A DNA stretch of 49,649 nucleotides from Bacteroidota bacterium (GTDB lineage Bacteria; Bacteroidota; Bacteroidia; Flavobacteriales; Flavobacteriaceae). Below are positions 42,387-49,649 of this stretch, in pieces. The stretch is from positions 1 through 49,649 of the forward strand of contig JAEWLN010000054.1 of the NCBI GenBank assembly GCA_023457535.1. The letters are read 5' to 3'. The notes beneath the pieces were generated by a model, which saw only the letters and a program-made list of their open reading frames with translations, was not told the DNA's origin and did not search any database. The first letter of the stretch is position 1, and each line of letters starts with the position of its first letter. A program made the position numbers and the translations under genes.

Positions 42387-43986
42387 AATAATAATAATCC
42401 AGATTCTTGAAATAATTAATGTTTGCGCGCAGTGTCAATCCCACGAACAACGCCGCCCCGCACAACATGCCTACCACGCTGTATTCGTAGGCAAAAAACC
42501 GGCTCAGCACAAAACCGAGCGCCAGATTCAGCAGGCACGCATATACAATGGCTTTAAGCGGCTTCATGGCCTGACCCAGCGTAAAGAGGTATAGCGAATT
42601 GAGCATTCCCCACGCCAGTAGCATGTATCCAAGACCGCCCAGCAAGCACACTTTGATGCTCAGGCGCAGCAGCGGTTCCTTGAATTGCGCTTCAAATCCC
42701 CAGGATGCGCTGATGATCAGGTAAATGAAGCCAAAGGCGAGCGCGCTGGTTATGAGCAACAGTAAAATTTGCTGCCAGTACATATTCCGAAGCGATTTGT
42801 TGAACACTTCAGGCGTATTATGGCTCGTATTTTTTTGTCCGATGTCGATAAATCGCGTGAACGATGCAATGCTGTATTCGAGTACGCCGGCCAGTAATAA
42901 AAAGACCAAAATAGCCAAATCCATCCCCAATTCATAATTTTTCTCAAAATAGACCAAAAAAGGAAGCGGACCGTTGAGCCCTGACGACCACGCCAGTATA
43001 CGGTCGATAAAAATAAATACATAAATAAAAATGCCGTAAAAGAAAAACTGGTAATTGTGGTACAGCATTACCGGAACTTTGATCTTGTGATTGGTTTGTG
43101 ATTGGGTCTTTTTGATCAAGCGGTTAAAATACACCACCAAAAAGGACTTCGAAATGACAATCGCTACGGCGATCCCGATCCAGTGCGTGGTATAAATCAT
43201 GAGTCCGGTCATTTGTTTGAGCGAAATGGCCACGGCTGTTCCCGCAAGGACGGCCACGGTAATGACCCAACGCTGTTTGATCGTGTGCAATGGCGCGAGC
43301 AATAGCAGCAGCAACCCGATTAAAAATGCATAGGCAAATACCACAAAAAGCACTTCGTACGGATACAAGTGGAAGAAAAAATTGGCAAGAAAAATAACGC
43401 CCAATACCACAAAAATAGACAAAACACCCACTTTGTGCAGGTAGTTGATCGTTTGCTGGGTCATTTGATAATCTTCGTAATTCCAGTAAAACGAAGCCTG
43501 GCGCCCGATCACCTGTACAAAACCGCCCGTGGCGATCAACCCGACGATCACGCCAAGCACCACCGCCGTGGATTGGATCTGGTTGAACCCTACATACGTC
43601 CAGAGCGAGTAGCCAAACACGATAATGGCCGCAATCTGGATAAAGACCGGCAACAGGTGAAAAATACCGAGCGAGTAATATTCGGCGAAGATCCTGGCTT
43701 TTACGCGCAGGTAATCCGAAACCTGAATGGTCTTGGGCTGGGTTTGCTCCACTTCGCGTTCTTTGATGTTCCTGGCACCCAGGTGGACCGGATCTGTGGT
43801 GAGTTCGTAGTATACAAGATCGGCCAGATCCTGGATCGATAAAAATCCAAAATCCTGCATCGTATCTTTTTCGCGGATGCCAAATGACTCGATCGTAGCG
43901 GCAACAACCTGGCTGCTTACAGGCTTGCCGATCTTGTCTTTAGTATTTTCTATTAAAGACTTGATGTTTTTGTAGTGATGTTCCAT
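42373..43986 (-). CDS. PelG-like exopolysaccharide transporter with extra N-terminal domain (537 aa)
   Basis: About twelve membrane helices from residue ~108 on (GIFHLLPVFIQIAAIIVFGYS, and a repeated pattern of paired helices), with PelG/MATE-like features such as YFEKNYELGMDLAILVFLLLAGVLEY and SLRNMYWQQILLLLITSALAFGFIYL. In Pel systems PelG moves the polymer across the inner membrane together with PelF. PelG is usually about 455 residues; here residues 1-~105 form an added soluble domain (NIKSLIENTKDKIGKPVSSQ, GFLSIQDLADLVYYELTT) of unknown type. It lies 39 nt after pelF and overlaps the GH114 gene. Assignment rests on the topology and the PelF partner. Confidence 0.82.
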   Translation of the reverse strand: MEHHYKNIKSLIENTKDKIGKPVSSQVVAATIESFGIREKDTMQDFGFLSIQDLADLVYYELTTDPVHLGARNIKEREVEQTQPKTIQVSDYLRVKARIFAEYYSLGIFHLLPVFIQIAAIIVFGYSLWTYVGFNQIQSTAVVLGVIVGLIATGGFVQVIGRQASFYWNYEDYQMTQQTINYLHKVGVLSIFVVLGVIFLANFFFHLYPYEVLFVVFAYAFLIGLLLLLLAPLHTIKQRWVITVAVLAGTAVAISLKQMTGLMIYTTHWIGIAVAIVISKSFLVVYFNRLIKKTQSQTNHKIKVPVMLYHNYQFFFYGIFIYVFIFIDRILAWSSGLNGPLPFLVYFEKNYELGMDLAILVFLLLAGVLEYSIASFTRFIDIGQKNTSHNTPEVFNKSLRNMYWQQILLLLITSALAFGFIYLIISASWGFEAQFKEPLLRLSIKVCLLGGLGYMLLAWGMLNSLYLFTLGQAMKPLKAIVYACLLNLALGFVLSRFFAYEYSVVGMLCGAALFVGLTLRANINYFKNLDYYYYAAY

Positions 43987-44025
43987 TGTAGATTGGGGTT
44001 CTAGTTTTGGCGAAATATTCAGGCT

Positions 44026-45573
44026 TTACGAGGCCTCCATAGTTTGTTGCAGATCGGTATTGAGGTAAATAGGTTCGACAGTGGTTTGAACTTTTTTGTT
44101 GGCGACATAATCGTATGCAATCTCATACTCTTTGATGAATTTGTCGATCGTAAAATTGTCGATGACTTTCTTTCTCGCATAGGCGCCCATTTCTTTGCGC
44201 ATTGCCTCGTTCTGCAACAGCGTCACGACGCTTTGCCCGAGAGCTTCATGGTCTTTGGGCTTGCAGATGAATCCGCATTTGTCGTCGAGGGCTTCGGTCA
44301 CGCCGCCCACATCGGTGGCCACGACCGGAATGCCGCAACTCATCGACTCCAGTACAGTATAGGGAAAGCCCTCTGAAATTGACGTCAGGATGGATATATC
44401 TCCTTCGCAGAACAATTGATGCGGCTTTTCGTGATATCCGGCAAGGATAAAGTTGTCCTCCAGACCCAGTTCGCTGATCAGCGCGCGACATTCTTTGGTA
44501 TACTCGGGCACGGCATTATTGTCGCCGTACACAAGGTATTTTACATTGGGAATGCTGCGTTTGGCCACGGCGCACGAGCGGATCATCGTCAGTACGTCCT
44601 TGAGCTCGAAAATCCTTGCCGCTGCCACGACGGTAGGAACGTCTTTGAGGTGGGCCGGTTTGGCCATCGGAACAAAAAGTTCATGGTCGATGCCGTTGTA
44701 GATCACGTCGATCTTGTTGGCGTCCGCACCGTACATCTTTTCCCAGGACATGTTGAACTTGTTCACAGACAGGATGATGTCGGCCTTATGGTAAACCACT
44801 TTGGTAATGGCCTCAGAGAAACGGATCAGCAGATTTTTAAGAAAAAACGAATACTCAGAAGAGTTGATCGCAATCAATCGCTCGCGGATAAACACCCCGT
44901 GCTCGGTGGCGATAATCGGCGTTCCGTACCGGTATTTAAGTACCAAGGCAGGAATGACCGGGAAACCGGAAAGCGTCAGGTGCGAAATATCGGCCTTTGG
45001 CACATCGATGGACAACGGCATCAAAAACCGGTAAATCCAGCGCATCCCTACCGTCAGGTCGTACAATGTGGCTTCGTAGTGGCCTTCATCGGCGACAATG
45101 TCGGTGATCATGTCACAAAAGGTTTTCCATACCGCTTTGCTGCGCATGGTTTTTTTGTAATCGTGTTTTTGGAAAAACTGCCACATTTCAAAAATCACAT
45201 CGTCCATTTCCTCCGGATTCTGGTGGCTGGTAAAGATGTTGTGGATCAGTTGGCGGAATACCGGCAAGAACTGCTCGACCACTTCCCTGTCGTCCTGCTG
45301 CTCTTTGCGCTGGACGATTTTGTGGAATTTTTTGCCGTAATTGATGATTTCCTGCGGTTCAAGCGGCGACCACAGCGGCACCTGGATCACATCCTTGACG
45401 CTGTTGGACAGTTTGTATTTTGACTTGGATTCGAAATCGGCGTTGATCGAGTAAAGCGTGTAATTTACATTCTTTACCTTGTTGCACAACATGTGCGCCC
45501 ATGTGGAAACCCCGCCGCCATTGAACGGGTAAGTTCCTTCCAAAATTAACATTACATCGTACTTCTGTTCCAT
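44026..45573 (-). CDS. pelF: PelF-like GT4 glycosyltransferase (515 aa)
   Basis: A GT-B retaining transferase with strong PelF likeness over its full length: MLILEGTYPFNGGGVSTWAHML at the N-terminus, HLTLSGFPVIPALVLKYRYG, ATEHGVFIRER, IYNGIDHELF, and the catalytic EX7E pair E401/E409 in SEGFPYTVLESMSCGIPVV. PelF is the soluble cytosolic polymerase that uses a UDP-sugar (UDP-GalNAc in Pseudomonas) and works with PelG. The ATG at 45573 is the first codon of the five-gene operon. Upstream is a 355-nt non-coding region likely to contain the promoter. This is the anchor gene for calling the operon Pel-like. Confidence 0.9.
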   Translation of the reverse strand: MEQKYDVMLILEGTYPFNGGGVSTWAHMLCNKVKNVNYTLYSINADFESKSKYKLSNSVKDVIQVPLWSPLEPQEIINYGKKFHKIVQRKEQQDDREVVEQFLPVFRQLIHNIFTSHQNPEEMDDVIFEMWQFFQKHDYKKTMRSKAVWKTFCDMITDIVADEGHYEATLYDLTVGMRWIYRFLMPLSIDVPKADISHLTLSGFPVIPALVLKYRYGTPIIATEHGVFIRERLIAINSSEYSFFLKNLLIRFSEAITKVVYHKADIILSVNKFNMSWEKMYGADANKIDVIYNGIDHELFVPMAKPAHLKDVPTVVAAARIFELKDVLTMIRSCAVAKRSIPNVKYLVYGDNNAVPEYTKECRALISELGLEDNFILAGYHEKPHQLFCEGDISILTSISEGFPYTVLESMSCGIPVVATDVGGVTEALDDKCGFICKPKDHEALGQSVVTLLQNEAMRKEMGAYARKKVIDNFTIDKFIKEYEIAYDYVANKKVQTTVEPIYLNTDLQQTMEAS

Positions 45574-45928
45574 ATCCGGGATGTGTTGGTTACACGCATA
45601 AACAGTTTTAATAAATTCATTTTATCAAATCCGCTTAGTGTGGTGGTATCGGAAAGTTGGCATTTTTGTTTCTTTCCGTTCAAACTAAACAGCAACTTTA
45701 AAAACCAAATCTGGCCGTTCTCAAAGTTGATTTACATTACAAAGATATTTTCACCTGTTTTAATAAAAAAAAAATTGCCTCTAAATCAGTTGTAACCACG
45801 GTTATTTCCGACGAAATGCACAAATTTCGCCGATAAATCTTCTGGCTAAAAAAACGTTAAAAATGATTTAGAGCATACATCGGTAAAATGATGTATTTCA
45901 TCGAGTTGGCCACCGATTCGTTCGTCGG
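45574..45928 (-). promoter_or_regulatory. Non-coding leader region of the Pel-like operon
   Basis: A 355-nt AT-rich stretch between the helicase stop and pelF, without a convincing ORF. On the minus strand TATCTTTG (45747-45740) matches the Bacteroidota -7 consensus, 167 nt before the pelF start; no well-spaced TTG -33 is seen. ATACATC/GATGTAT (around 45874-45896) can form a small hairpin after the helicase gene. The long leader leaves room for regulation. Confidence 0.4.
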
Positions 45929-47455
45929 TTAAAAGTGCTTTTCGCGGAATTTCTTCCCGATGAGCACCGAGAGTTTATTCTTGTAATCTTCCATGAGCCA
46001 ACCGCGGTAATTTTTCGAGCAATGGGAAAGACACGCCACATAGCGTTTGATGCGCGATTCGATGTCGTCCGAAAGCTCGCGTGCCAGCATTTTGGCCCCG
46101 AAAAGATCGGTCGAATTGTCTACGCACATCGCGGCATGCTGCTCCAGCGATTCATCGAGCACCACCTTGGAACGCATATTTTGCGCGATCGCCTTTTTAT
46201 GCGCTTCTTCGACATCGAAATCCACTTTGGCCGTATGCGGGAATTTGGCGCGCAACGCCGCCGGCATTTCGTATTTGAAGAACAGCTCGATCTCTGCATC
46301 GTCGCGCAGGCTTTCGAGGTAGAATTCAGGCGCTTTGAAAATGTGCTGCCAATCCACGGGCGCGTCCCAAAGTCCGAAGCGCGCCGCATTGTTGCCCAGG
46401 TCGATGACGGTAAATTTATCTTTGGCGGGCAGCTTTCGCGAGCCGCGGCCAATCATCTGGAAATACAACGTTAATGACTTGGTCGCGCGGTTCAAAATGA
46501 TGCTTTCCACAGTGGGTTCGTCGAATCCGGTGGTCAGGATCCCAACCGAGGTCAGGATCGCATCGGGTTTTTTCTTGAACCACTGCAAAATCTCGCGACG
46601 GTCTTCTGCCGATGAGGTATTGTCCAGGTGGCGGATGTCAAAACCGGCCTCGCGGAACGTATCGTACACATACAGCGAGGTGTTGATGCCGTTGTTGAAA
46701 ATCAGCGTTTTCTTGCCCAGCGATTTCTCTGTGTAGGCGTGCAGCAATTTCTCCTGCATGACCATGTTGGAATACAAATCGTCCGATGATTTGACGGTGT
46801 AATCGCCGTTGATCCCCACTTTGAGCGACGTCAGCCCGACGTCATAGCTATACGTCGTGGCCTCGGCCAGAAAGCCTTTGTCGATCAGTGAGCGGATCGT
46901 ATCGCCGACGATCAGTTCATCGTAACTCTGGTTCATCGGCAGTTTGATGTTGGAGCTCAGCGGCGTGGCCGTTACCCCGAGAATGAACGAATTCCGGAAC
47001 GAATGGAGCAACTTCCGGAACGAGTTGTAATGCGCCTCGTCGATGATGACCAGACCAATATTGTCGAGCCGCAGCTTTTCGTCATTGATGCGGTTCTTGA
47101 GCGTTTCGACCATGGCCACAAAACACGAATAATCGTTCTGGTCCGGCAATTCCTTTACTTTGCTGTTGATGATTTTATTATTGACGCCAAACCCGGTGAG
47201 CATACGCGAGGTTTGCTTACAAAGTTCGATGCGGTGCGTCAAAACGACCACTTTTTTGTTGTGCTTGGACAGATAGCGCCGCACAATTTCAGAAAAAATA
47301 ACAGTCTTCCCGCCACCGGTAGGCAACTGATACAGCAAATGATGTGTAGGCGATGCGTTATCGATGCGCTCAAAAATGGCGTCGATGTCTCCGCGTTGGT
47401 ACGCATAAAGTTCTTTTCTGTCTTCGATTTCCGGTTCCGGGTGGCCGTTCTGCAT
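45929..47455 (-). CDS. DEAD/DEAH-box helicase, superfamily 2, stand-alone (508 aa)
   Basis: Two RecA-like domains with SF2 motifs: Q-motif-like AYQRGDIDAI, Walker A QLPTGGGKT (43-51), VVLTHRIELCKQ (Ia), IIDEAHYNS (139-142, DEAH), GVTATPLSS (III), and motif VI QMIGRGSR near 346. The relation is to the ResIII/UvrB-like branch (type III restriction helicase subunits and archaeal Hef/RadD-like proteins). The C-terminal ~130 residues are helical and contain three cysteines near the end, without a nuclease motif I can see. No methylase or nuclease gene is next to it, so it is more likely a repair or housekeeping helicase such as RadD-like than a restriction unit. Start at the ATG at 47455. Confidence 0.87.
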   Translation of the reverse strand: MQNGHPEPEIEDRKELYAYQRGDIDAIFERIDNASPTHHLLYQLPTGGGKTVIFSEIVRRYLSKHNKKVVVLTHRIELCKQTSRMLTGFGVNNKIINSKVKELPDQNDYSCFVAMVETLKNRINDEKLRLDNIGLVIIDEAHYNSFRKLLHSFRNSFILGVTATPLSSNIKLPMNQSYDELIVGDTIRSLIDKGFLAEATTYSYDVGLTSLKVGINGDYTVKSSDDLYSNMVMQEKLLHAYTEKSLGKKTLIFNNGINTSLYVYDTFREAGFDIRHLDNTSSAEDRREILQWFKKKPDAILTSVGILTTGFDEPTVESIILNRATKSLTLYFQMIGRGSRKLPAKDKFTVIDLGNNAARFGLWDAPVDWQHIFKAPEFYLESLRDDAEIELFFKYEMPAALRAKFPHTAKVDFDVEEAHKKAIAQNMRSKVVLDESLEQHAAMCVDNSTDLFGAKMLARELSDDIESRIKRYVACLSHCSKNYRGWLMEDYKNKLSVLIGKKFREKHF

Positions 47456-47662
47456 AGCGGTTTTTACAATTTTGCAAAAATACGGCTAAAAAACCGTTGC
47501 CCGACATCGGATAAAGTTAAATTTCGATTTTTTGCTGATTTTGCCGCCGATCGGAAAACCGGACCTACCCGAAGCAAATACTGTAGACAAACACGCAACG
47601 CCAGACATCCTGAAACAGACATCCGGCAAATTTATTTTGAACAATTACGGTGAAAGCTAACG

Positions 47663-48091
47663 TTACGCGGCCTTACTGTCCTCGTTGACCGGGACAGACG
47701 TGTGGGCTATTTCGATCGAACACTCAATGCAACTTACATTTTTTTCGCGGTTGAGCAGGATGTGGCTGAACCTGACAACGTTCGCCGGATTGGCGATCTC
47801 GTGGGCGAAAAGCGTCTCCACGCACGAAGGCGTATGGGCCAGTTTGGAAAATCCGGACAACCCGATGTTGATGATGGCGCAATCTTCATACGGCAGATCG
47901 GTGCCGCAATAGTCAATGGCTTCATTGCCTACGGAAAGTTTGGTGAACAAACCTTCGCGAAGCACTTCCGGAAGGACTTTCCGCATCGTATCGGCCTCGT
48001 TCCAATGATCGCGGTAAATGAGCAGTTTGGATACATGTGGTATCAAAAAGGCAAAAAACAGATCGTCTTGAAAGTTGGTCTTCAGCAGCAT
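47663..48091 (-). CDS. Hypothetical protein (142 aa)
   Basis: Not recognised. The likely start is the ATG at 48091 (MLLKTNFQDDLFFAFL); the frame continues to a TTG at 48112. It has mixed alpha/beta composition with no signal peptide or long membrane helix. It contains four cysteines (IDYCGTD, YEDCAIINI, PSCVETLF, and NVSCIECSIEI with a CxxC). A HEIANPANVVRFSHILLN segment is not a clear HExxH metal site. A plus-strand frame (47702-48211) overlaps it, but has a less protein-like composition. Flanked by ~207 and ~103 nt of non-coding DNA. Confidence 0.55.
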   Translation of the reverse strand: MLLKTNFQDDLFFAFLIPHVSKLLIYRDHWNEADTMRKVLPEVLREGLFTKLSVGNEAIDYCGTDLPYEDCAIINIGLSGFSKLAHTPSCVETLFAHEIANPANVVRFSHILLNREKNVSCIECSIEIAHTSVPVNEDSKAA

Positions 48092-48194
48092 GGTCCCCAA
48101 AATTTTTATCAAAATTCCGCAATCTGGAATGGGACGGGTTACAGAATTTCAATCCAACTTTTTACAATTCCCACTTTAACAGGAATTACCATTG

Positions 48195-48704
48195 TTAAAA
48201 CCGCGCCATAACGCGATCGAAATCCCAGATGTTCGGCCACTTCTGGCGTTGCGCTTCCTGGAACAGTGCCAGAAGCCGGGGTTCAAACTCGTGGGCCAAC
48301 CCATGGCCAATGATGTAATCGGCGGCCTGGGCAAACGAATTGTACATGCTTTTGTAGAACGAATTGTAGCGCACTTCGCGTTTGGCGGTGTATTTCTGGG
48401 CTACTTCAATGGCGTGCAGCATCACATCGGCCACCGCGAACGGATCCACCCCGAGCACCAAAAAATGCTTGATGAACTTTTGGGCCGTCGACCGGCGCAA
48501 TTTGGCGCGTTTGGTTTTGACCGGGAAATATTCGTTGGAAATTTTAGCCTTTGCCTCACGTACAAGCTTTTCCTCGCGCGGGTTGAAAACAAAGTCATAA
48601 TAGGTTTTGACCTCGGGGAATTTGTCGTATAGGTCGATGAATTGCGCCTCAAGTTGCGCTTTGTCGAGTCCAGTCAGGTATTTTTTGAGGTCGCGTTTGC
48701 CCAT
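48195..48704 (-). CDS. DUF6155-like protein (169 aa)
   Basis: Starts at the ATG at 48704 (MGKRDLKKYLTGLDKAQLEAQ); the longer frame to 48740 adds an unlikely peptide. It is a wholly helical, basic protein with LEAQFIDLYDKFPEVKTYYDFVFNP near the start (read in two parts: LEAQFIDLYDKFPEVK and TYYDFVFNP), and VRYNSFYKSMYNSFAQAADY near the end. This matches what I remember of the DUF6155 family in Bacteroidota. Its function is not known. It is divergent from the DUF3817 gene, with 87 nt between the two starts. Confidence 0.75.
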   Translation of the reverse strand: MGKRDLKKYLTGLDKAQLEAQFIDLYDKFPEVKTYYDFVFNPREEKLVREAKAKISNEYFPVKTKRAKLRRSTAQKFIKHFLVLGVDPFAVADVMLHAIEVAQKYTAKREVRYNSFYKSMYNSFAQAADYIIGHGLAHEFEPRLLALFQEAQRQKWPNIWDFDRVMARF

Positions 48705-48791
48705 GGTGTGAAATAATTGCAAAAGTACGCCAAATCGCATCGGAATAATAATGCAATGCGTAATTTAGCGCGCAAATACCAAACTTACATT

Positions 48792-49076
48792 ATGCTTCGC
48801 GTCTTTAAATTCGTTGCGCTCGCTGAGGGCGTTTCTTACCTGGCCCTGTTTGCCAACATGCTTTTGATCAAACCCAACAACATGGAATTGTACAAAACCT
48901 TTTTATTCCCGGTTGGGATGGCGCACGGCGTGCTGTTCATCGGGTATATTCTGTTGGCGGTCATGCTCAAGATCGAGCACCAATGGAATTGGAAAAAATT
49001 TGGCATCATCCTTTTGGCTTCACTGCTTCCTTTTGGCACTTTTTACGTAGAACAAAAATATTTCAGGCATGCATAA
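48792..49076 (+). CDS. DUF3817 family membrane protein (94 aa)
   Basis: Starts at the ATG at 48792 (MLRVFKFVALAEGVSYLALF). Three hydrophobic segments with the DUF3817 hallmarks: F-x-x-V-A-x-x-E-G-x-S-Y near the N-terminus, FPVGMAHGVLFIGYI in the middle and LASLLPFGTFYVE at the end. It is the C-terminal membrane domain found on some transporters and as stand-alone proteins; the role is unknown. The last 8 nt overlap the start of the MscS-like gene, so both are translated from one message. Confidence 0.87.
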   Translation: MLRVFKFVALAEGVSYLALFANMLLIKPNNMELYKTFLFPVGMAHGVLFIGYILLAVMLKIEHQWNWKKFGIILLASLLPFGTFYVEQKYFRHA

Positions 49077-49649
49077 ACTGCTCGAGTATTTATTTGGCTG
49101 GTGTTATCCGATGTTCCGCAAATGGCACTTTGGCGATACACTGGCTGCCTACTCGAGTTTGGCGATCAACATCGTGATCCTGTGCGCCATTTCGTATTGG
49201 ATTTACATTTTGTTCCGGATGCTGCTCGTTACGGCGATCATCCTGATTGCGCGGCGCAGCAAAACGCGTTTTGACGATTTACTCGTATCGAACAAAACCG
49301 CCAAGTACATTGCCCATTTGATCCCGCTTTTGTTCATCTACAAATCTGTGCCGGTGATCCTCGATGCGTATGTGTATTGGGAAACCGTGTTCGGAAAACT
49401 GGTTTATATCTACATTATATTATTGAGTTTGTGGATTGTGCGCACCATTTTCAACGCGCTGCGCGACTACCTCAAACAAAAGCCCAAGTACGCGGACAAG
49501 CCCATCGACAGTTACATTCAGGTGGTGATGATCGTGCTGTGGATGATCGGGATTTTTGTGATTATTTCAGAGTTGTTCAACATCAAGCCCAATACGTTGT
49601 TTGCGACCTTTGGTGCGATTTCGGCCATTATCATCCTCATTTTCCGCGA
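49069..49649 (+). CDS. MscS-type mechanosensitive ion channel, 3' partial
   Basis: The ATG at 49069 overlaps the DUF3817 stop; the frame is open to the end of the window (193 codons). The product has four or five hydrophobic helices with a short basic loop (ARRSKTRFDDLLVSN, a common feature just before the channel helices in MscS/YbdG-type proteins). The last visible segment, LFATFGAISAIIILIFR, is the start of the pore-lining TM3 helix. Channels of this family open under membrane tension to release solutes on osmotic downshock. The cytoplasmic beta domain lies beyond the window. Confidence 0.87.
   Translation, partial: MHKLLEYLFGWCYPMFRKWHFGDTLAAYSSLAINIVILCAISYWIYILFRMLLVTAIILIARRSKTRFDDLLVSNKTAKYIAHLIPLLFIYKSVPVILDAYVYWETVFGKLVYIYIILLSLWIVRTIFNALRDYLKQKPKYADKPIDSYIQVVMIVLWMIGIFVIISELFNIKPNTLFATFGAISAIIILIFR

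Noticed and set aside
44416..45423. Plus-strand ORF of 335 codons opposite pelF
   Set aside because: Shadow of the PelF-like gene; no recognisable motif and an Arg/His/Phe-heavy composition.
45929..47455. Restriction or phage-defence system based on the DEAH helicase
   Set aside because: No methylase, nuclease or other defence gene is adjacent, and the C-terminus has no nuclease motif that I can see.
47702..48211. Plus-strand ORF (169 aa) opposite the hypothetical gene at 47663-48091
   Set aside because: Less protein-like composition with scattered aromatic and Gly/Gln runs; the minus-strand frame matches the direction of its neighbours. The call is not certain.

Overview
The window comes from a member of the Bacteroidota, most likely a Flavobacteriaceae-type bacterium with a fairly GC-rich genome for that group. 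The signs are two proteins with type IX secretion (T9SS) sorting domains, stop codons followed closely by starts with little visible Shine-Dalgarno sequence, and families typical of the phylum (DUF3817, DUF6155, DUF4832/DUF4874, orphan FMN-binding glutamate-synthase-like protein). No rRNA, tRNA, CRISPR array, transposase or phage gene was found. All product names come from reading translated sequences and motifs, not from database searches.

Layout. 1-3389: 3' end of a large secreted repeat protein with a type B T9SS sorting domain. 3439-4547: five very small minus-strand proteins, four strongly hydrophilic and one a 38-residue membrane peptide. 4685-8284: a large secreted protein with a SHOCT motif and a JmjC/cupin-like protein. 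8450-20854: a ten-gene minus-strand catabolic operon. It encodes an aryl-CoA ligase (2-aminobenzoate type), a fused aryl-CoA monooxygenase/old-yellow-enzyme reductase, a flavin reductase-like protein, an acyl-CoA thioesterase, gentisate 1,2-dioxygenase, an FAH-family hydrolase and maleate cis-trans isomerase, plus a nitrilase, a secreted amidohydrolase and a GltS-like FMN protein. Together they suggest salicylate or anthranilate -> CoA thioester -> 5-hydroxylated product -> gentisate -> maleylpyruvate -> maleate + pyruvate -> fumarate. 21121-24948: an MHS-type transporter, a small membrane protein and acetyl-CoA synthetase.

25020-30710: a tightly overlapping eight-gene plus-strand operon built around a type III polyketide synthase, with its own ketosynthase, dehydratase, acyl carrier protein, phosphopantetheinyl transferase, methyltransferase, flavoprotein and VOC protein. 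This is a small-molecule pathway of unknown product. 30729-33240: a DnaQ-like exonuclease lacking the first catalytic Asp and a cNMP/CBS/DUF294 protein. 33241-33926 is non-coding. 33927-35564: a T9SS-secreted DUF4874/DUF4832 protein.

35632-45573: a five-gene minus-strand exopolysaccharide operon that looks like a divergent Pel system: PelF-like glycosyltransferase, PelG-like transporter with an extra N-terminal domain, GH114 hydrolase, a large unrecognised membrane protein, and a 1321-residue lipoprotein joining a polysaccharide deacetylase to a TPR region and an outer-membrane beta-barrel. No PelD (c-di-GMP receptor) is seen. 45929-49649: a DEAD/DEAH helicase, two small hypotheticals, a DUF3817 protein and the start of an MscS-type channel. 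The strongest candidates for a new system are the Pel-like locus, the type III PKS operon, and the CoA-dependent gentisate operon with its maleate branch.
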